Source: Diphasiastrum complanatum (taxonomy: Eukaryota; Streptophyta; Lycopodiopsida; Lycopodiales; Lycopodiaceae). From it: a stretch of 64,000 bases of DNA. The notes under the pieces are model-generated. The model was given only the letters and a program-made list of their open reading frames with translations. It searched no databases and was not told the origin of the DNA. The translations under genes and the position numbers were made by a program. Where the stretch lies: the NCBI GenBank assembly GCA_029204225.1, contig CM055097.1, positions 50,048,600-50,112,599 of the forward strand. The letters run 5' to 3'. Of the stretch, positions 35,125 to 46,828 are shown piece by piece (the first letter of the stretch is position 1; the number at the start of each line of letters is the position of its first letter).

Positions 35125-36480
35125 CTCTTTCTGCTCTTTTTCTCATGTTTTTTGCTTGATTTCTTGCTTGTGTAGTGTAAAAGTTTTGTTTTGTATGTTC
35201 AAACCCCCTTGTAGTGTAAAAGTTCTGTTTTGTGTGTTCAAAGCCACCTACATCTTCATTTAGTTTTTAATCTTTGTTTTTTTTTTCTGTCCTTTGTTGC
35301 CCAAACATATTCTTTTGCAGGATCAAGGAAATATGTTTTTGAGATTAGATAATATTATTTTAGTGATTCGTTATGGAGTGTTCTCTGAAATGCTATCAAA
35401 TTTGATGTCCCTAGAACGTGTGAGTATAATCTGAGTTATTTGCTTCAAAAGATTCCCAGTTCCAAAGGATATGGACTGTACAGGCTGTGCAGCCGTCTTG
35501 CTGTCAGTTTCAGGTCATCCTCCAGAGCAAGGAATGATTCGGATCACTAACTCAGATCTGCTATGAATGAGTAAGTTGAGACGATTCTGTTCACGCAGTA
35601 TGGTTCTATCGGTGAATCTGCCTCCTGCTAGTGTGGTCTGCAGTCAACTGGAAATTAAATGAAAGAGCTTTACTATAATTACCTACAGATGCTCATTTAT
35701 CGAATAATTTTTTGTGAGAAAATCTAGAAATCAGCTACTATGCAAATACTTAAAGGACTTGGGCTGGAGGCACGTGAACAAGGGGGGCGCATACTAAGGC
35801 AGAAAGGAAGAGCGATGGACAGCAGCCAGAATAGATGTGATTAGATCTAAGAGATCCGACGGGTAGCAGCCATAATAGATGCGATTAGATCCAAGAGATC
35901 CACCTTTTCTTGACAAGAAACCTCATAGACGTTTTTGCTTGTACCACAAACTGCTAATTAAACTTTCTGGTTGCTTTCAAAAATGCTTCTTGGTTTCCAA
36001 GGGGAGTCTCGAACCTAAGACCAAAGAAACTTTGGATGTCAAGCTAACCAACTAAGCCAACCCCATTGGTTTGCTTTCAAAAATGATGGCGCGCGGACCT
36101 TGTAGACTCCTATTTCCACCCGATGCACAGACCCTGCAGAAGTTTAAGAAGTGTAATAGGAAATAGAGGCCGGCCCACTCGTGCAGCAAGTCTACACTAC
36201 TCGCCCAACCCCAAATTGTTTTTTTCTTTCTACCATTTTCAGCAAGATATGTGAGGAAAGATCATGCTTCCAATACCATAGAACCAAAAGCCAGCGTTTA
36301 GATCTTACAGATTACATCAGTCCACTCAAAGGCCACTTAAATCTTACGTGCAATCTAATTTGAACTCCCTACATTTGCTTGAACTTCGTTATTACTGCTG
36401 ATCAAATATGCAAAAAAAAAGAAAAGAAAGAGTGACCCATCCGCTACGTACACTACTCGGCCAGTCCACAAAACACATCA
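35125..36480 (+). other. Leader of element G, non-coding
   Basis: No coding sequence. Contains GTGTAAAAGTTYTGTTTTGT repeated at about 35174 and 35214, a GAGATCC-AC-type repeat at 35845-35900, and a tRNA-like retroposon described separately. Belongs to the long untranslated leader between the primer site and gag. Confidence 0.4.
35986..36067 (-). mobile_element. tRNA-like mini-retroposon (SINE-type) with TSD
   Basis: On the minus strand the 82-bp insert starts near GGGGTTGGCTTAGTTGG, with a pol III A-box-like TGGCTTAGTTGG, and 3' of it GGTTCGAGACTCC, a B box. CCCC close to the 3' end can pair with the 5' GGGG as an acceptor stem. It is flanked by direct repeats GGTTGCTTTCAAAAATG (35969-35985) and GGTTTGCTTTCAAAAATG (36068-36085), as expected for target-primed retroposition. 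There is little or no tail beyond the tRNA-like part. Either a very short SINE or a retroposed tRNA pseudogene. Confidence 0.65.
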
Positions 36481-36639
36481 AGTGCTAAGATCCATTGTTT
36501 GCAGGTGGGCGAGTACCAGAAGGCCCATTGCAACATCTTCATCCTTTTTCTGTCTTTTTGGAGAAAAAGGCATCAAACCTCATTTTAGACAGATTTTAGG
36601 TCTAGAAACCACTCGCTCGACCACTTTTCCTTGCTTGCG

Positions 36640-37800
36640 GGTCCAAAAAGGTGTTTTTTGTCTTCTTCCAATCTGTGAGCGAGCCCCTCAACCTTCAGTC
36701 ACTTGTGCGAGTCATTTTAAGGTGTTTTTTGCCTTCTTCAGTTCTGTGAGCGAGTACCTCTACACTTCAAAGTTTGTTGTGAGAGTCTTCACAAGAGGTG
36801 TTGTGCGAGTCATTTCTGAGTTATTTCCTCTACAATTGTCTGTTGTGCGAGTCATTTTCAAGTTTGTACGAGTCATTTTGTTCCCCTATGCGAGTCATTT
36901 TCTACTTCTTTTTGGGAACCTTTCAAACCTGTGCGAGTCATTTCCGGGTTTGTGCGAGTCATTTTGTGATGTTTTTCACCTCCTTCTGACTTGTACAAGT
37001 CATTTTAGCCTGTGCGGATACTGAGCTTCTTACGCAAGTCATTTTAGCCTGTGCGGGTATTGAGCTTCTTACGAGTCATTTTAGCCTGTGCGGGTACTGA
37101 GCTTCTTACGCAAGTCATTTTAGCCTGTGCAGGTACTGAGCTTCTTATGCAAGTCATTTTAGCCTGTGCTGGTACTGACCTTCTTACAAGTCATTTTGGC
37201 CTGTGCGGGTACCGACCTTTTTATGCGAGTCATTTTAGCCTGTGCGGGTACTGAACGTCTTATACGACTCATTTTAGCTTGTGCAGGTACTAAGTTTCTT
37301 GTGCGAGTCATCTTGTGGGCGAGTCATTTTCATAGTGTGCGAGTAAGTTCCCGCGTATGAGTCATTTTTCACAGCGAGTACTTCCTGTGCGAGTCATTCC
37401 CACGGGTTCTAGCTCCACGGGTATAGGTTTGTGCAAGTCATATCATCTTCCAAGTCTGGACGAATCATTTTGAATTGTTCCCCTGTGCGAGTCATTTCTA
37501 GTTCTTTCGAGAATCCTTCAACCATGTGCGAGTCATCTTCCAACTTTGTGCGAGTCATCTTTTCAACGGTGTGCGAGTCATTTTGACTTGTTTTGTGCAA
37601 GAATCCGCCCTGAGCTATTGTTAGGCACCGTAGGATATTGTGCAAATTCTGTGCGAATGGATTTTGGTTTTCCTTATGATATTCTATGAACAGCTTTCCA
37701 TTAAACCAACCATTCGCTTCCATTGACTGTGCAAGTTCATAAACTCTCAAAATTCTGTTGTGCGAGTTCATAAACCTTTCGAGTCAAGTATGCGGGTACT
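36640..37800 (+). repeat. GCGAGTCATTTT motif cluster with 39-bp tandem units
   Basis: About 25 copies of a GYGAGTCATTTT-like motif, with some variants, lie between 36708 and 37590, at irregular spacing of roughly 17-60 bp. Between about 36990 and 37290 they fall into some seven tandem units of about 39 bp (AGTCATTTTAGCCTGTGCGG then GTACTGAGCTTCTTACGC). Open frames here are only repeat translations. It lies in the untranslated leader of gypsy-like element G. Related GCGAGTAC/TACTCGCCC motifs extend from 36.2 to 38.1 kb. Confidence 0.9.
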
Positions 37801-39140
37801 CACAGTTAGGTCAACTGTGCTTAATCCCAGCCGCGGTATTTCAGCAAGTAAACCACTCGCCCAACATGAAAATCGATGTGTGGTAAGCTGATCTACACTC
37901 TAATGAAGTGGGCAAGTACTCCCTGAGACCAAACGGTACGACATTAAAAAAGAAAAGAAATCCTAAATTCGTCCAAACTAGTGACATAAGCTACTCGCCC
38001 ACGACATTTTGGGTCTCTCATGATCAAACTCGATAACTTTTATCAGTGGGTGAGTACGTTTTTCACACAAATTCTCGACATAAAGAGCGCTTGTTTTGTA
38101 ACAAGTTTGCCTGACACAACTGCTTTTCTCGTAAGGAGTTCAATTGTATGTTAAGAGCATTCAGATGGCAAGGAGCAAATGGTCAGTCATAATCTCAAGC
38201 TAACAAACGTTGAGTTTTCTGAGTGAAAGTTTTGTATGCTGAGTTATTACTGACCGGTGGGGATCAACCCATTGCCTTCAAATCTCAAGACCGCCGATGA
38301 AGAGGCTTGTCCAGGTACTTCCACCCTCAAGTGGTAATATGAGAACGAGAGACTCTAGTGAGGCAAATGATAGTGTCGTGTCAACAATGTCAAACATGTC
38401 AAACCAGGATCAGATTTCATTGGAATAACTCAAAAACATTATGAGACTCTATGCTATCGCTAGTGGTAAGATACAGAGCATAAAAATGACTATTTCATCA
38501 TGATAAGTATTCGCACAAATGTAAAATATCTCTAAACGATTCCTTGCGAATACTCTACTTACATCTCTTGACCAAGAATTTGAAAAAGGCCCCCTAAAAT
38601 TATCAAACATGGCCTATGCGAACAGGTTCGAGGTCATTTTTCCCTAAGGACTAGAGGTTTCAAAAACATTAGGAAAGTCTAGAGAAGGTGAGAGAAACAT
38701 AGCAACCTCCTCAAAATTATCTACCGGTACAAATTCTTGATCTTTCCTCAAATAGTACTTGCATAGTCTATTTTTGGCAAGCTCTAGACTTGTGCAAGTT
38801 TCCAGGTAGGTGTGTGAATGCTCTCCAAAAGATTACACTAATGAGCCTGAGTAGCACCATTCACTGAGAAAACCTAAATTCTAGTATCACCCTCGGTTGC
38901 GCAATGAAACTGTTTCACCAGGATAAGTCGATCTATCATCAGATGCACTACACATAGCCATGTACAAATCCACTTTCCACATCCTATCATGAGACAATCT
39001 AGTTGGAAATAGCCTTAGGCACTCTAGTAGGGAAGCGCCTTAGACGTGACCTAGTAGAAAGCCATAGATTATCATCTTGTGAATACCTTCCAAATTCATC
39101 ATCTAACCACTGTGTGTAGAATCATCTATCTTAGATCACA
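37801..39140 (+). other. Leader of element G upstream of gag
   Basis: No coding sequence found. Holds further GGGCRAGTAC and TACTCGCCC motifs (37905-38060). Decayed coding-like text is possible around 38570-39060 but no domain is recognised. Confidence 0.4.
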
Positions 39141-39690
39141 ATGTCAGGGGAGACAAACAATCCGCCTCCACTCCGAGAATCAATGCCCAAAGTACAATCG
39201 GACCCAGTCAAGTTTCTCCAAGATTTTAATAATGCTTGTAAGTTCTATGGAGACAACTCTAAAGTTGAAAAGTTAAGGTTGTTTCCAATGATTCTCAATG
39301 GCAATGCGAAAGAGTGGTATTTGTATCTAGAGAGTACGAATATTGAGTCACGGGAAACCATAGAAAAATCTCTCATCAAGCAATTTAGACCATCTAAGCT
39401 GACCCAAGTGTTGATGATACAATCACCAAAAAATGGCCATTAAATTATTCCTAATCGGGTTACCCAAGGTCATTAGAAGAGAATTGAAACCCGCAGACTC
39501 TTACCAGAGTCTTATTATCCAAGGTCAATCGCTCCCCATCCAAAAAAACAATCTTTTATAAAGAGTCAACATATTGCTACATCGTCTATCACACAAGTTG
39601 ATTCTGACTACATAGATCCAGCGATGTATTATCTAGAAGATACCAATGTGCCTGCTCATCAAGTTGATCCATTTGCACCTTCCTAAGATT
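39141..39690 (+). pseudogene. Gypsy-like gag of element G, broken
   Basis: Open from 39141 to 39443: MSGETNNPPPLRESMPK, then FLQDFNNACKFYGDNSKVEKLRLFPMILNG and AKEWYLYLES, the retrotrans_gag domain. A stop at 39443 and frame changes follow; later text reads IDPAMYYLEDT near 39620, which matches IDPATYYVEDT of the gypsy remnant at 25.8 kb. No protease, RT or integrase was found between here and the 3' LTR, so the element resembles gag-only TR-GAG elements, although a decayed pol cannot be excluded. Confidence 0.75.
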
Positions 39691-41770
39691 AGTAGTATTA
39701 GATCTGTCTAGGCTCGTCTAGGCTTACTGATTCTTTTGTCATCCACGGATACATAGTTGCTTCCAATCCAAATAGAGTTACATCCTATCTAGCAACCATG
39801 TAAGGTCTATCTCAAACACCATCCATAGATAAGCTTGAGAATGTACCACCTCAGATTTGTGTCTTCATTACATCTCTATGACCAAACAATTGATATCATA
39901 CCCTGGAGCCAAGTTTTGAGCTACCGCCTAATGAATCATGAGTTTTGTGTTTGGATGATAACCCGTATGTTTTATTTGAGTGAAAGTAATCTAAGACATA
40001 ATTGTCTTATTGCATGCTACATAAATGTTATACGTTATGACTTGTTTTTCTTTTGTAACATTGTAGCTATGGCCTTGTGCCAAGTTCGATACTGGATTGT
40101 AAGAGTTTGGTTTAAGAGTGCCATGCAAGTCCTTCTATAGCGTTATCTGCTACAAATTTTCATTTTTTTCTCTTATTTCAAGTTTTGTCCTATCAACTAT
40201 GTCGTTTGTTGTTGTCTGTTTGCTTGTTCTATTGTCATATGGTTTAGTGTGTTTTCTTTGTAGCAAAACTATAGGTGATATTTTATCAGCAATTTAATTC
40301 CACCATCTATATTTGCAATATCACAAGGATTGTCATTTGTATCCACTTCAACAGGTTACACAAATGACTACAACAACACTCAACCAGGAAAAGAAGTAGT
40401 CCATGCACTTCATCGACAATGTTCTATTTTGAAACAAATGGAACACATTATAGGACTGCATTCGTGATCCAGCAAAAGATCCATCTTCCCAACAAGATGG
40501 AATATTCGCGACACCACCACCACCACCATCACCAATAAGCAGTTGGTTTTACGTAAGCGATACAATATCCACGCTTTTCCAATTGCCTCACCCTCACCAT
40601 TACATAATCAACAAAGTGGTAGTTTGTACCAGTGACGAGCTCTCAAGTCACATAAAAAACGCTATGTGAAAACCGACACAGATGACAAGTGTTCCTACCA
40701 ACGCCAACAACGGTGTTTCATTGGACGAATGTACACTGAGTAGTGGTCATAATCCTGTCTCAAGCCCATACTACCACTATTGTACATCATCCATTCGATC
40801 ATCTGCGAAGGCCACAAGAAGCACAAGTCATCAACGAGCGAAATCCCATATGCCTACGCAAACTGAAGAAATCTCACGTCAATCAGAGATTGAAGTTATG
40901 AGCGCACAACCTCAATGACAAAACTATTTTCAAAGATGAGCAATAATGATTCCGTGGAGAATTGTACACAGAGCATTGGTTATAATGGACAGATATGGAA
41001 GATCACACAAGACTCATCTCATTCCTTTTTTTCTATCCATTCATTCCCTCATGTTCCACCATATAATACATCTTGAAGCTTCATCTCACTCCCCCATCCT
41101 TGTCTCAAGTCCTCATTCCCCCCCGATGAATCACTCTGAACTTGCTCTCGTTTATCGACTATAGTACTTTGTGAAGCACACAAATCTACGACATCCGTAG
41201 CATACCACTGATATAATTCAGCACTTGAAGCAACAAAATCAAGGATGTTAGAGGTTCTCAACAATAATTATGAGCCATGTCTTAAGTCCAAAAAAAAAAA
41301 AATTCAAACAGCTGCAAGAAACATCAAATGGAAAACTTCTACTGACAAAAGTGCTTTCAAAAGACAATAATGAACAAAGGAATTTTGATCCATCCAGCCA
41401 CTTCCATATATCCACCTTCATCACTTTCGAGATTACAACACCCCCTATCACACCCACTCCATCTTCCTCTCATTGCCGTTCAATAACCCCTTGTGTGACA
41501 TTCACATCATGTCTCACAGTACTAAGCTCATGTACATCATCCGTTGAATTATTTGCGTGAGCAATTCGAAGCAAGTCATCAACGAGCCAACTCCAACATG
41601 ATTCAATGCAAATCTTCTGGAGATGCTTGTACTTCTTCAAAGCTTCATCTCCTACGGAGCAACATTTTCCAAAAAGTTTCCCATCTACAAGCTGCACCGA
41701 CTTTGACTCCTCCAGCACCATAAGGAGCAGGGTCTTAACATTGTACTTGGTGTGGGACTGCCAAGTTTTT
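39691..41770 (+). other. Interior of element G without recognisable pol
   Basis: Only short reading frames without domains. Related segments occur twice, near 40785-40845 and 41530-41585 (GTACATCATCC, then CAAGTCATCAACGAGC). The last open frame (41606-41794) ends VWDCQVFKGGDNVG over the polypurine tract, a pattern of gypsy 3' ends. A poly(A) run is at 41290-41301. Confidence 0.4.
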
Positions 41771-42035
41771 AAAGGAGGGGATAATGTAGGATGATATTCC
41801 AAAGAATATTCTAGCCATTTGAAAAGTCCCAGTGTTTGTAATATGGGCATTTAGTTCACAAACTATAATATCGGTATAACATGTGTATTGCAAGCCCACG
41901 AGAAGGTAGTCCTCTTGTCTCGGCATGTTGTATAAAAGCGAGAAAGAGGTAGTTAACTCTAGGATTTAACCTTTAAACTTGGGCCTTTACGACATAATTG
42001 TAAGGGTTTAAGTTCAGTTAGTTCTAGACTCTAAA
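41771..42035 (+). repeat. Polypurine tract and truncated 3' LTR of element G
   Basis: AAAGGAGGGGATAA (41771-41784) is a polypurine tract; the LTR starts TGTAGGATGATATTCC at 41785. From 41837 on it aligns with 34362 onward. It stops after TTCTAGACT (about 42030) where copia integrase sequence starts, so about two thirds of the LTR are missing. Confidence 0.8.
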
Positions 42036-43420
42036 GAATTTTGGGGAAAAGCAGTTGCATGTGCAAATTATCTTTGTAATAGACTTCCTAATCTTGCAAT
42101 AGAAGGAAGAACACCATTTGAGAGGTTGTATAAGAAAAAGCCTAAGGTAGATCATCTTAGGATCTTTGGCTGTGTATGCTATGTGCATGTACCTTTAGAG
42201 ACTAAGAAGAAAGATGATCCTAGTGCTGTTAAAGGAATTTTTGTATCTTCTAACAAAGCATATAAAGTATATCTTCCCTCTACTTGAAGCAATGACCCTT
42301 CAGTTTGAAGCCTTGATGTCAAACAACACATGGGAGCTTGTGGAGCCACAAACAACATGCATGTCATTGGATGTAAGTGGGTATTCAGGATCAAGTACAA
42401 CAATGATGGATCCATCAACAAATATAAAGCAAGACTTTGTGCCAAAGGCTACTCTCAAACCAAAGGTCTTGACTATGAAGACACTTTTGCACCAATTGCA
42501 AAAATGGTAACTATAAGAATTCTCATTTCTCTTGCATGTTATCACAATTGAAGGATGTTTCTAATGCCTTTCTCGATGGTTACCCTGAGGAGGAGATTTA
42601 CATGGAGCAACCACCTGGATTTGTGAAAGAAGGTGAAGAATCAAAAGTTTTTCTTTTGTTCAAAAGTCTCTATGGACTAAAACAAGCACCAAGGTCTTGG
42701 TATGCAAGGCTCAACTCCTTTCTCATATCACTCGGATTTTATCTTAGTGAATATGACCCTTCATTGTACATTAAGGTTTTAAATAACTTTGTAGTTATTC
42801 TTCTCATCTATGTAGATGATATCATTCTTAGTGAAAATAATGAGAAGCTAGTTGAAGAAACAAAACATGCACTTGGTAGTGAATTTAAGATGCAAGATTT
42901 AGGAGTTCTTCACTACATTTTAGGCTTTGAAATTGACTTTTGGAAAGATCATGCTTTCATAAGCCAAAGTAGATATGCACTTCGTGCTTACACAATTTTT
43001 CTTGGAAGGAATCTAGTTTCTTGGCTATCAAAGAAGCAAGCAACTATATCCTTATCATCATGTCTGAGACAAATCTCTTACAACCACAACAAAGGAGGTT
43101 TTTTGGATCAAAAGGATACTCTTGAGGCTAAAGTGTTATGAAGATGAAGACCTTCCAATTATCAAGAATGATAACATCTCGGCTCAGGATCTTGCAAACA
43201 ATCATGTGTTCCATGCAAGGAGCAAACACATCGAGGTAGCTCATCATTTTGTAAGAGAAAAAGTTATTGGGAGAGAGATCTTATTGGAGCATGTTGGATC
43301 TTCAAATTGTGTTGCAGATCTTTTCACCTAGCCATTGCTCAAGAATGTTTCTATCAAGATGAGGTCTAACCTTGGCTTAATTTCAAAGTCTATGTTGGAT
43401 AGGAACATATATTTTAAGGA
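42036..43420 (+). pseudogene. Ty1/copia element E, integrase end-RT-RNase H half
   Basis: Starts mid-integrase: SKEFWGKAVACANYLCNRLPN, GRTPFERLYKKKP, HLRIFGCVCYVHVP. A segment of about 200 bp between the integrase tail and RT is lost near 42290. RT has CKWVFRIKYNNDGSINKYKAR, DTFAPIAKMVTIR, DVSNAFLDGYPEEEIYMEQPPGF, YGLKQAPRSWYA and an intact YVDD box. The stretch after YALRAYTIF jumps to RNase H (GRNLVSWLSKKQATISLSS), skipping the RT C-terminus. The end reads HARSKHIEVAHHFVREKV and VADLFT before a stop at 43329. It is the complement of the gag-to-integrase half at 31.2-33.0 kb. Confidence 0.9.
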
Positions 43421-43424
43421 GGAG

Positions 43425-44145
43425 TGTGAAGATTAGTAAAATTATATCTTCCTATCTCGAGTTTTGGGGCCATGCCTATTTTATTATTTCCATTGTATAT
43501 TTTATTGTACATAAAAGTATGTGAATTGAGCACATAACCTTTTAGAATAGGTCGAGTTTGAGTTAGGTAGGTTCAATCTTGATGTCATGCAAAAGTTTAG
43601 ATTACATGCAAAGTCATTTAGAGTGCATGCAAGTAACATGCAATCAGTTTATGCAACATGCAAAGTAGTTTTAATGATCTACACATGTTTAGGTAATTTT
43701 GAGAGTTGATATGCAGTACATGCAATATCCATGCATGCAGTTTACATGTGGATCCTTGGTAGTTGAGTTAACTAAGTAAAGTGGACTTTCCATGCAACTC
43801 CACTATAGGAATTCGAGCCTCTTTGATGTAGGGAAACTTTGGCATGTTTTGCCATATTGTGAATATTGAGATTTTGGTGTTTAAGGCTCATTCTCTCTCT
43901 ACCCGAGTTTTATGACTTGATTTTCTCTCTCTACCCGAGAGCAAGCGCCTTTTCCCATAGTGAGCACTTAGAATAATTTCTTATATCCATTTCTCATAGT
44001 AAGAAGTTAGATTTTTCAGTCTGATGTATGCTCTTGTCTTAGATTTTAAAATAATATGTTCATTGATCAATCTCGTGCAATCACAACACCTCATAAAGAT
44101 CTTGTAAGGTGTGTGGTGAAGTTCACACGTGCTAAAAACTTCACA
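43425..44145 (+). repeat. 3' LTR of copia element E
   Basis: Follows the polypurine TTTTAAGGAGGAG. Starts TGTGAAGATTAG, ends AAACTTCACA; 721 bp. The part from about 43615 is present in inverted orientation at 33828-34361, where its end abuts a primer binding site. Contains CTCTCTACCCGAG twice and many GCATGCA motifs. Confidence 0.92.
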
Positions 44146-44523
44146 GTGATGTCAATAGAGGATGCTTCATCACTTTTCGTAGGACTTTTTTTCCCATTGA
44201 GTATCAATAATTTTGCAATTTTTCATTCCAAACTTATCTAGCAAAGATGTAGCATAGTTTGATTGACAAATGAAATTGTAATATGATCCTCTTATTCAAC
44301 ACATTGACTTGATCAGTCATCAAATCTAACTTGGACACTTGAAAGCAACCTAACTACCTCGAGGTACATCATAATTGACTTTTGGCCTAATCATCAAAAA
44401 ACATGTGTACTTGACTTTTTACCACTAAAGCCAAAATTGGCCCTATCTACTAATGACACTAAAATGCTTGACTACAAAACTTTGTCAAACCCATAAATTC
44501 AAGATAGATAACTTTTTATACTG

Positions 44524-44587
<64 letters not shown>

Positions 44588-45440
44588 TCTATTTTTTTTT
44601 TGCTCTATCTCAAAATCAAATCTTAAAAATTTCTCAATTTATTCCATTCTTACATCATATATTCTAATCTTCAATCCTAACAGATCTCTCTTTGTCATGT
44701 CGAAAACCGGAGCATTATGAAATTAGCCGAGATACCGTGATATGTTATTGTGTCACTTGTTTGAGGAACATCCCTTTATATGATTCAATATACATGTTCC
44801 CAAAACAAATTGAGAATCCCCAAGTATCATTTTTTTGGGGAGTACTTCCTTTTATGATTAACTACCACATTATCCAAAAACAAGTTGGGGAGGCTTGCAC
44901 TTATTTCTACCAATTGTGTGAAAGTCTTGTGCGTTGATGTGAACTCTAAGATGTGAAATCCTTCGGTTGGTTTATTTTTGGAAATGCAGTTTCCCCCATG
45001 CATTGAATTTGTTGTAAAAACCTCGTGTTCAGGGCTTCAATGCCATAAATGTTCACTTTTTTTTGGACTCGGGCAATGGCGTAATGTTTTGTTTCAGAAG
45101 TCATAAAAGAATAAAATAGTAAGAAAACAAATATGTTATTGCATTGGTTTTTATGTGGGTCTTTCTCCATTTTTGAGAGCTTGGGCAATTGGCCCTAAGC
45201 CCTAGGCTCTCAAAAACCCCCCTACGCAATAGATTCTCAGCATTATTGAGTGCCAAATGCCTTAATGAAAAGAATATGAATATGCCACTGAGGTCTTTCC
45301 CTATACTTTACACTCTTAATCACATTAGTGAGTGCCACGTTGCTTTATGAAGACAAAATTAATAACTTCTTGAGGTGAATAGAACATTGTGCATTAAGAA
45401 TATTGCAATTCAACACAATATACAATAAGTAAAATAGTTT
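44146..45440. other. No gene seen; contains (CA)n at 44526-44584
   Basis: A perfect CA run of 59 bp at 44526-44584. The rest is AT-rich without recognisable coding or element structure. Confidence 0.6.
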
Positions 45441-45444
45441 GTAT

Positions 45445-46480
45445 ATGGAAGAGCTATGAAACGCCATAGTAATGACCTATTAGAAGTGGATTTGATGAAA
45501 TGAACCTCACATATTTGTAAGGGTTGCTTATTAAAATTAGAAAATACACATAGACCTTACACCTATGGTTCTTCGAACTTGTCTACTTTTAGTCTTTTTC
45601 TATCTCAAACATGTCTATTTTGAGTTGAGTTTTACTGAGTTTTTTTAAGGATATCTTTATGTTGGGAAGGCCCCTATCCAAAGGCCTTTCATGTTTTTTG
45701 GTGCCCTCAGGGTCCCACCCTCGAGCACCTCAAAACACGGAAGGTGACGAGTACCTTCCCCTTTACATATAGCGTTCTTGGAAAAATATGTGTACAACTT
45801 GGAGGACCGCTTAAGTGCCATAATAATCCCTCACTAAAAATAGATATGATAATGTTGCAAAGTTCCTTGAACTCTTACTTTGAAATAATCTTTTTCGCGC
45901 TTTGCACAAGATAAAGTCCCCCTAGCTTGGGCCTTGCCAATTTTGGAGGACTGGTGAAATGCCATAATATTAAATTACTAAAATGAATTTGATCAAATAA
46001 ACATTGTAGCGTTGTAAGGTTTTCTTATAAAAATTCTAAAAATAAAAATACAGATCAACCTCACAGCTAGCTTTAAGGTTCCTCAAACTTGTCTACATTT
46101 AGATCATTTCTATCTTGAACCTGTCTCTTTTTAGATGATTATCTATAATTAGTTTTTGTAGGAGATCTTTCGGATGAAAAGGTCTTTGTTTGAGGGCCTT
46201 TCCTATTTTGAGGTGCCCTCGACTCCCAACCTCGAGCACCTAAAAATAGGCAAGAACCTTGGATTTGGAGGGGGCGGTGACGCCAACGAGTGGGGATTTT
46301 GCTTTACATAAAGCACTATTGAAATAATCGATGTGTTCTTGGAGGATCGCTTAAATCCCATTATAACCACTTACTAGAAATAAATACGATAAGACAAATA
46401 TGTAAGATTCTTTTATCATAGATAGAAAGCATAAAGGAACCTTAGGAGTTGTAAGGTTCCTCGAATCCTTTTATTTTTTA
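45445..46480. repeat. Diverged ~510-bp tandem duplication
   Basis: Two old copies in tandem, about 45445-45951 and 45952-46480. Landmarks recur in order: GAAAYGCCATARTA (45455/45963), GAACTTGTCTAC / AAACTTGTCTAC (45577/46086), GGCCTTTC-TGCCCTC (45683/46196), TACATA-AGC (45764/46303), TTGGAGGAYCGCTTAA (45799/46339). No coding sequence. Confidence 0.6.
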
Positions 46481-46648
46481 AGAAAGGATGTTTATTCCCA
46501 GTTTTGAAATGTCAAACAAAAAGGGACTTTCCTTATACAAATATTCCATATCATGGTTGATGTGTGCATGTGAGCACCCAAGTCCAAGGCGTAGGAGCAC
46601 ACAAGTCTATCTTTATCTCTTGCACTCACACTCACACTGTGGTGCATG

Positions 46649-46650
<2 letters not shown>

Positions 46651-46731
<81 letters not shown>

Positions 46732-46746
46732 ACACACACACACACA
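46651..46746. repeat. (GA)39(CA)9 microsatellite upstream of UNC93-like gene
   Basis: Uninterrupted GA run of 78 bp followed directly by 18 bp of CA. It ends 82 bp before the preferred start codon, so it probably lies in the 5' UTR or core promoter of the gene. GA runs in plant 5' regions can bind BBR/BPC (GAGA-binding) factors; whether this one does is unknown. Confidence 0.95.
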
Positions 46747-46828
46747 TTGAAAGCAAAGGATTTGGGGGCGTTTGAGAATAATATTGACATTGACATTCAG
46801 AGAGTTGGAGGTTGTGGTCATAGGTGGC

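Noticed and set aside
36482-37360. Open frames with recurring ILACAGTELL and RVI-type segments
   Set aside because: They are the 39-bp units and GAGTCAT motifs read as protein; units out of frame and variants argue against a coding role.
41049-41850. Minus-strand open frames of 71-126 codons
   Set aside because: Antisense to the 3' interior of element G; composition and frame pattern do not suggest a protein.
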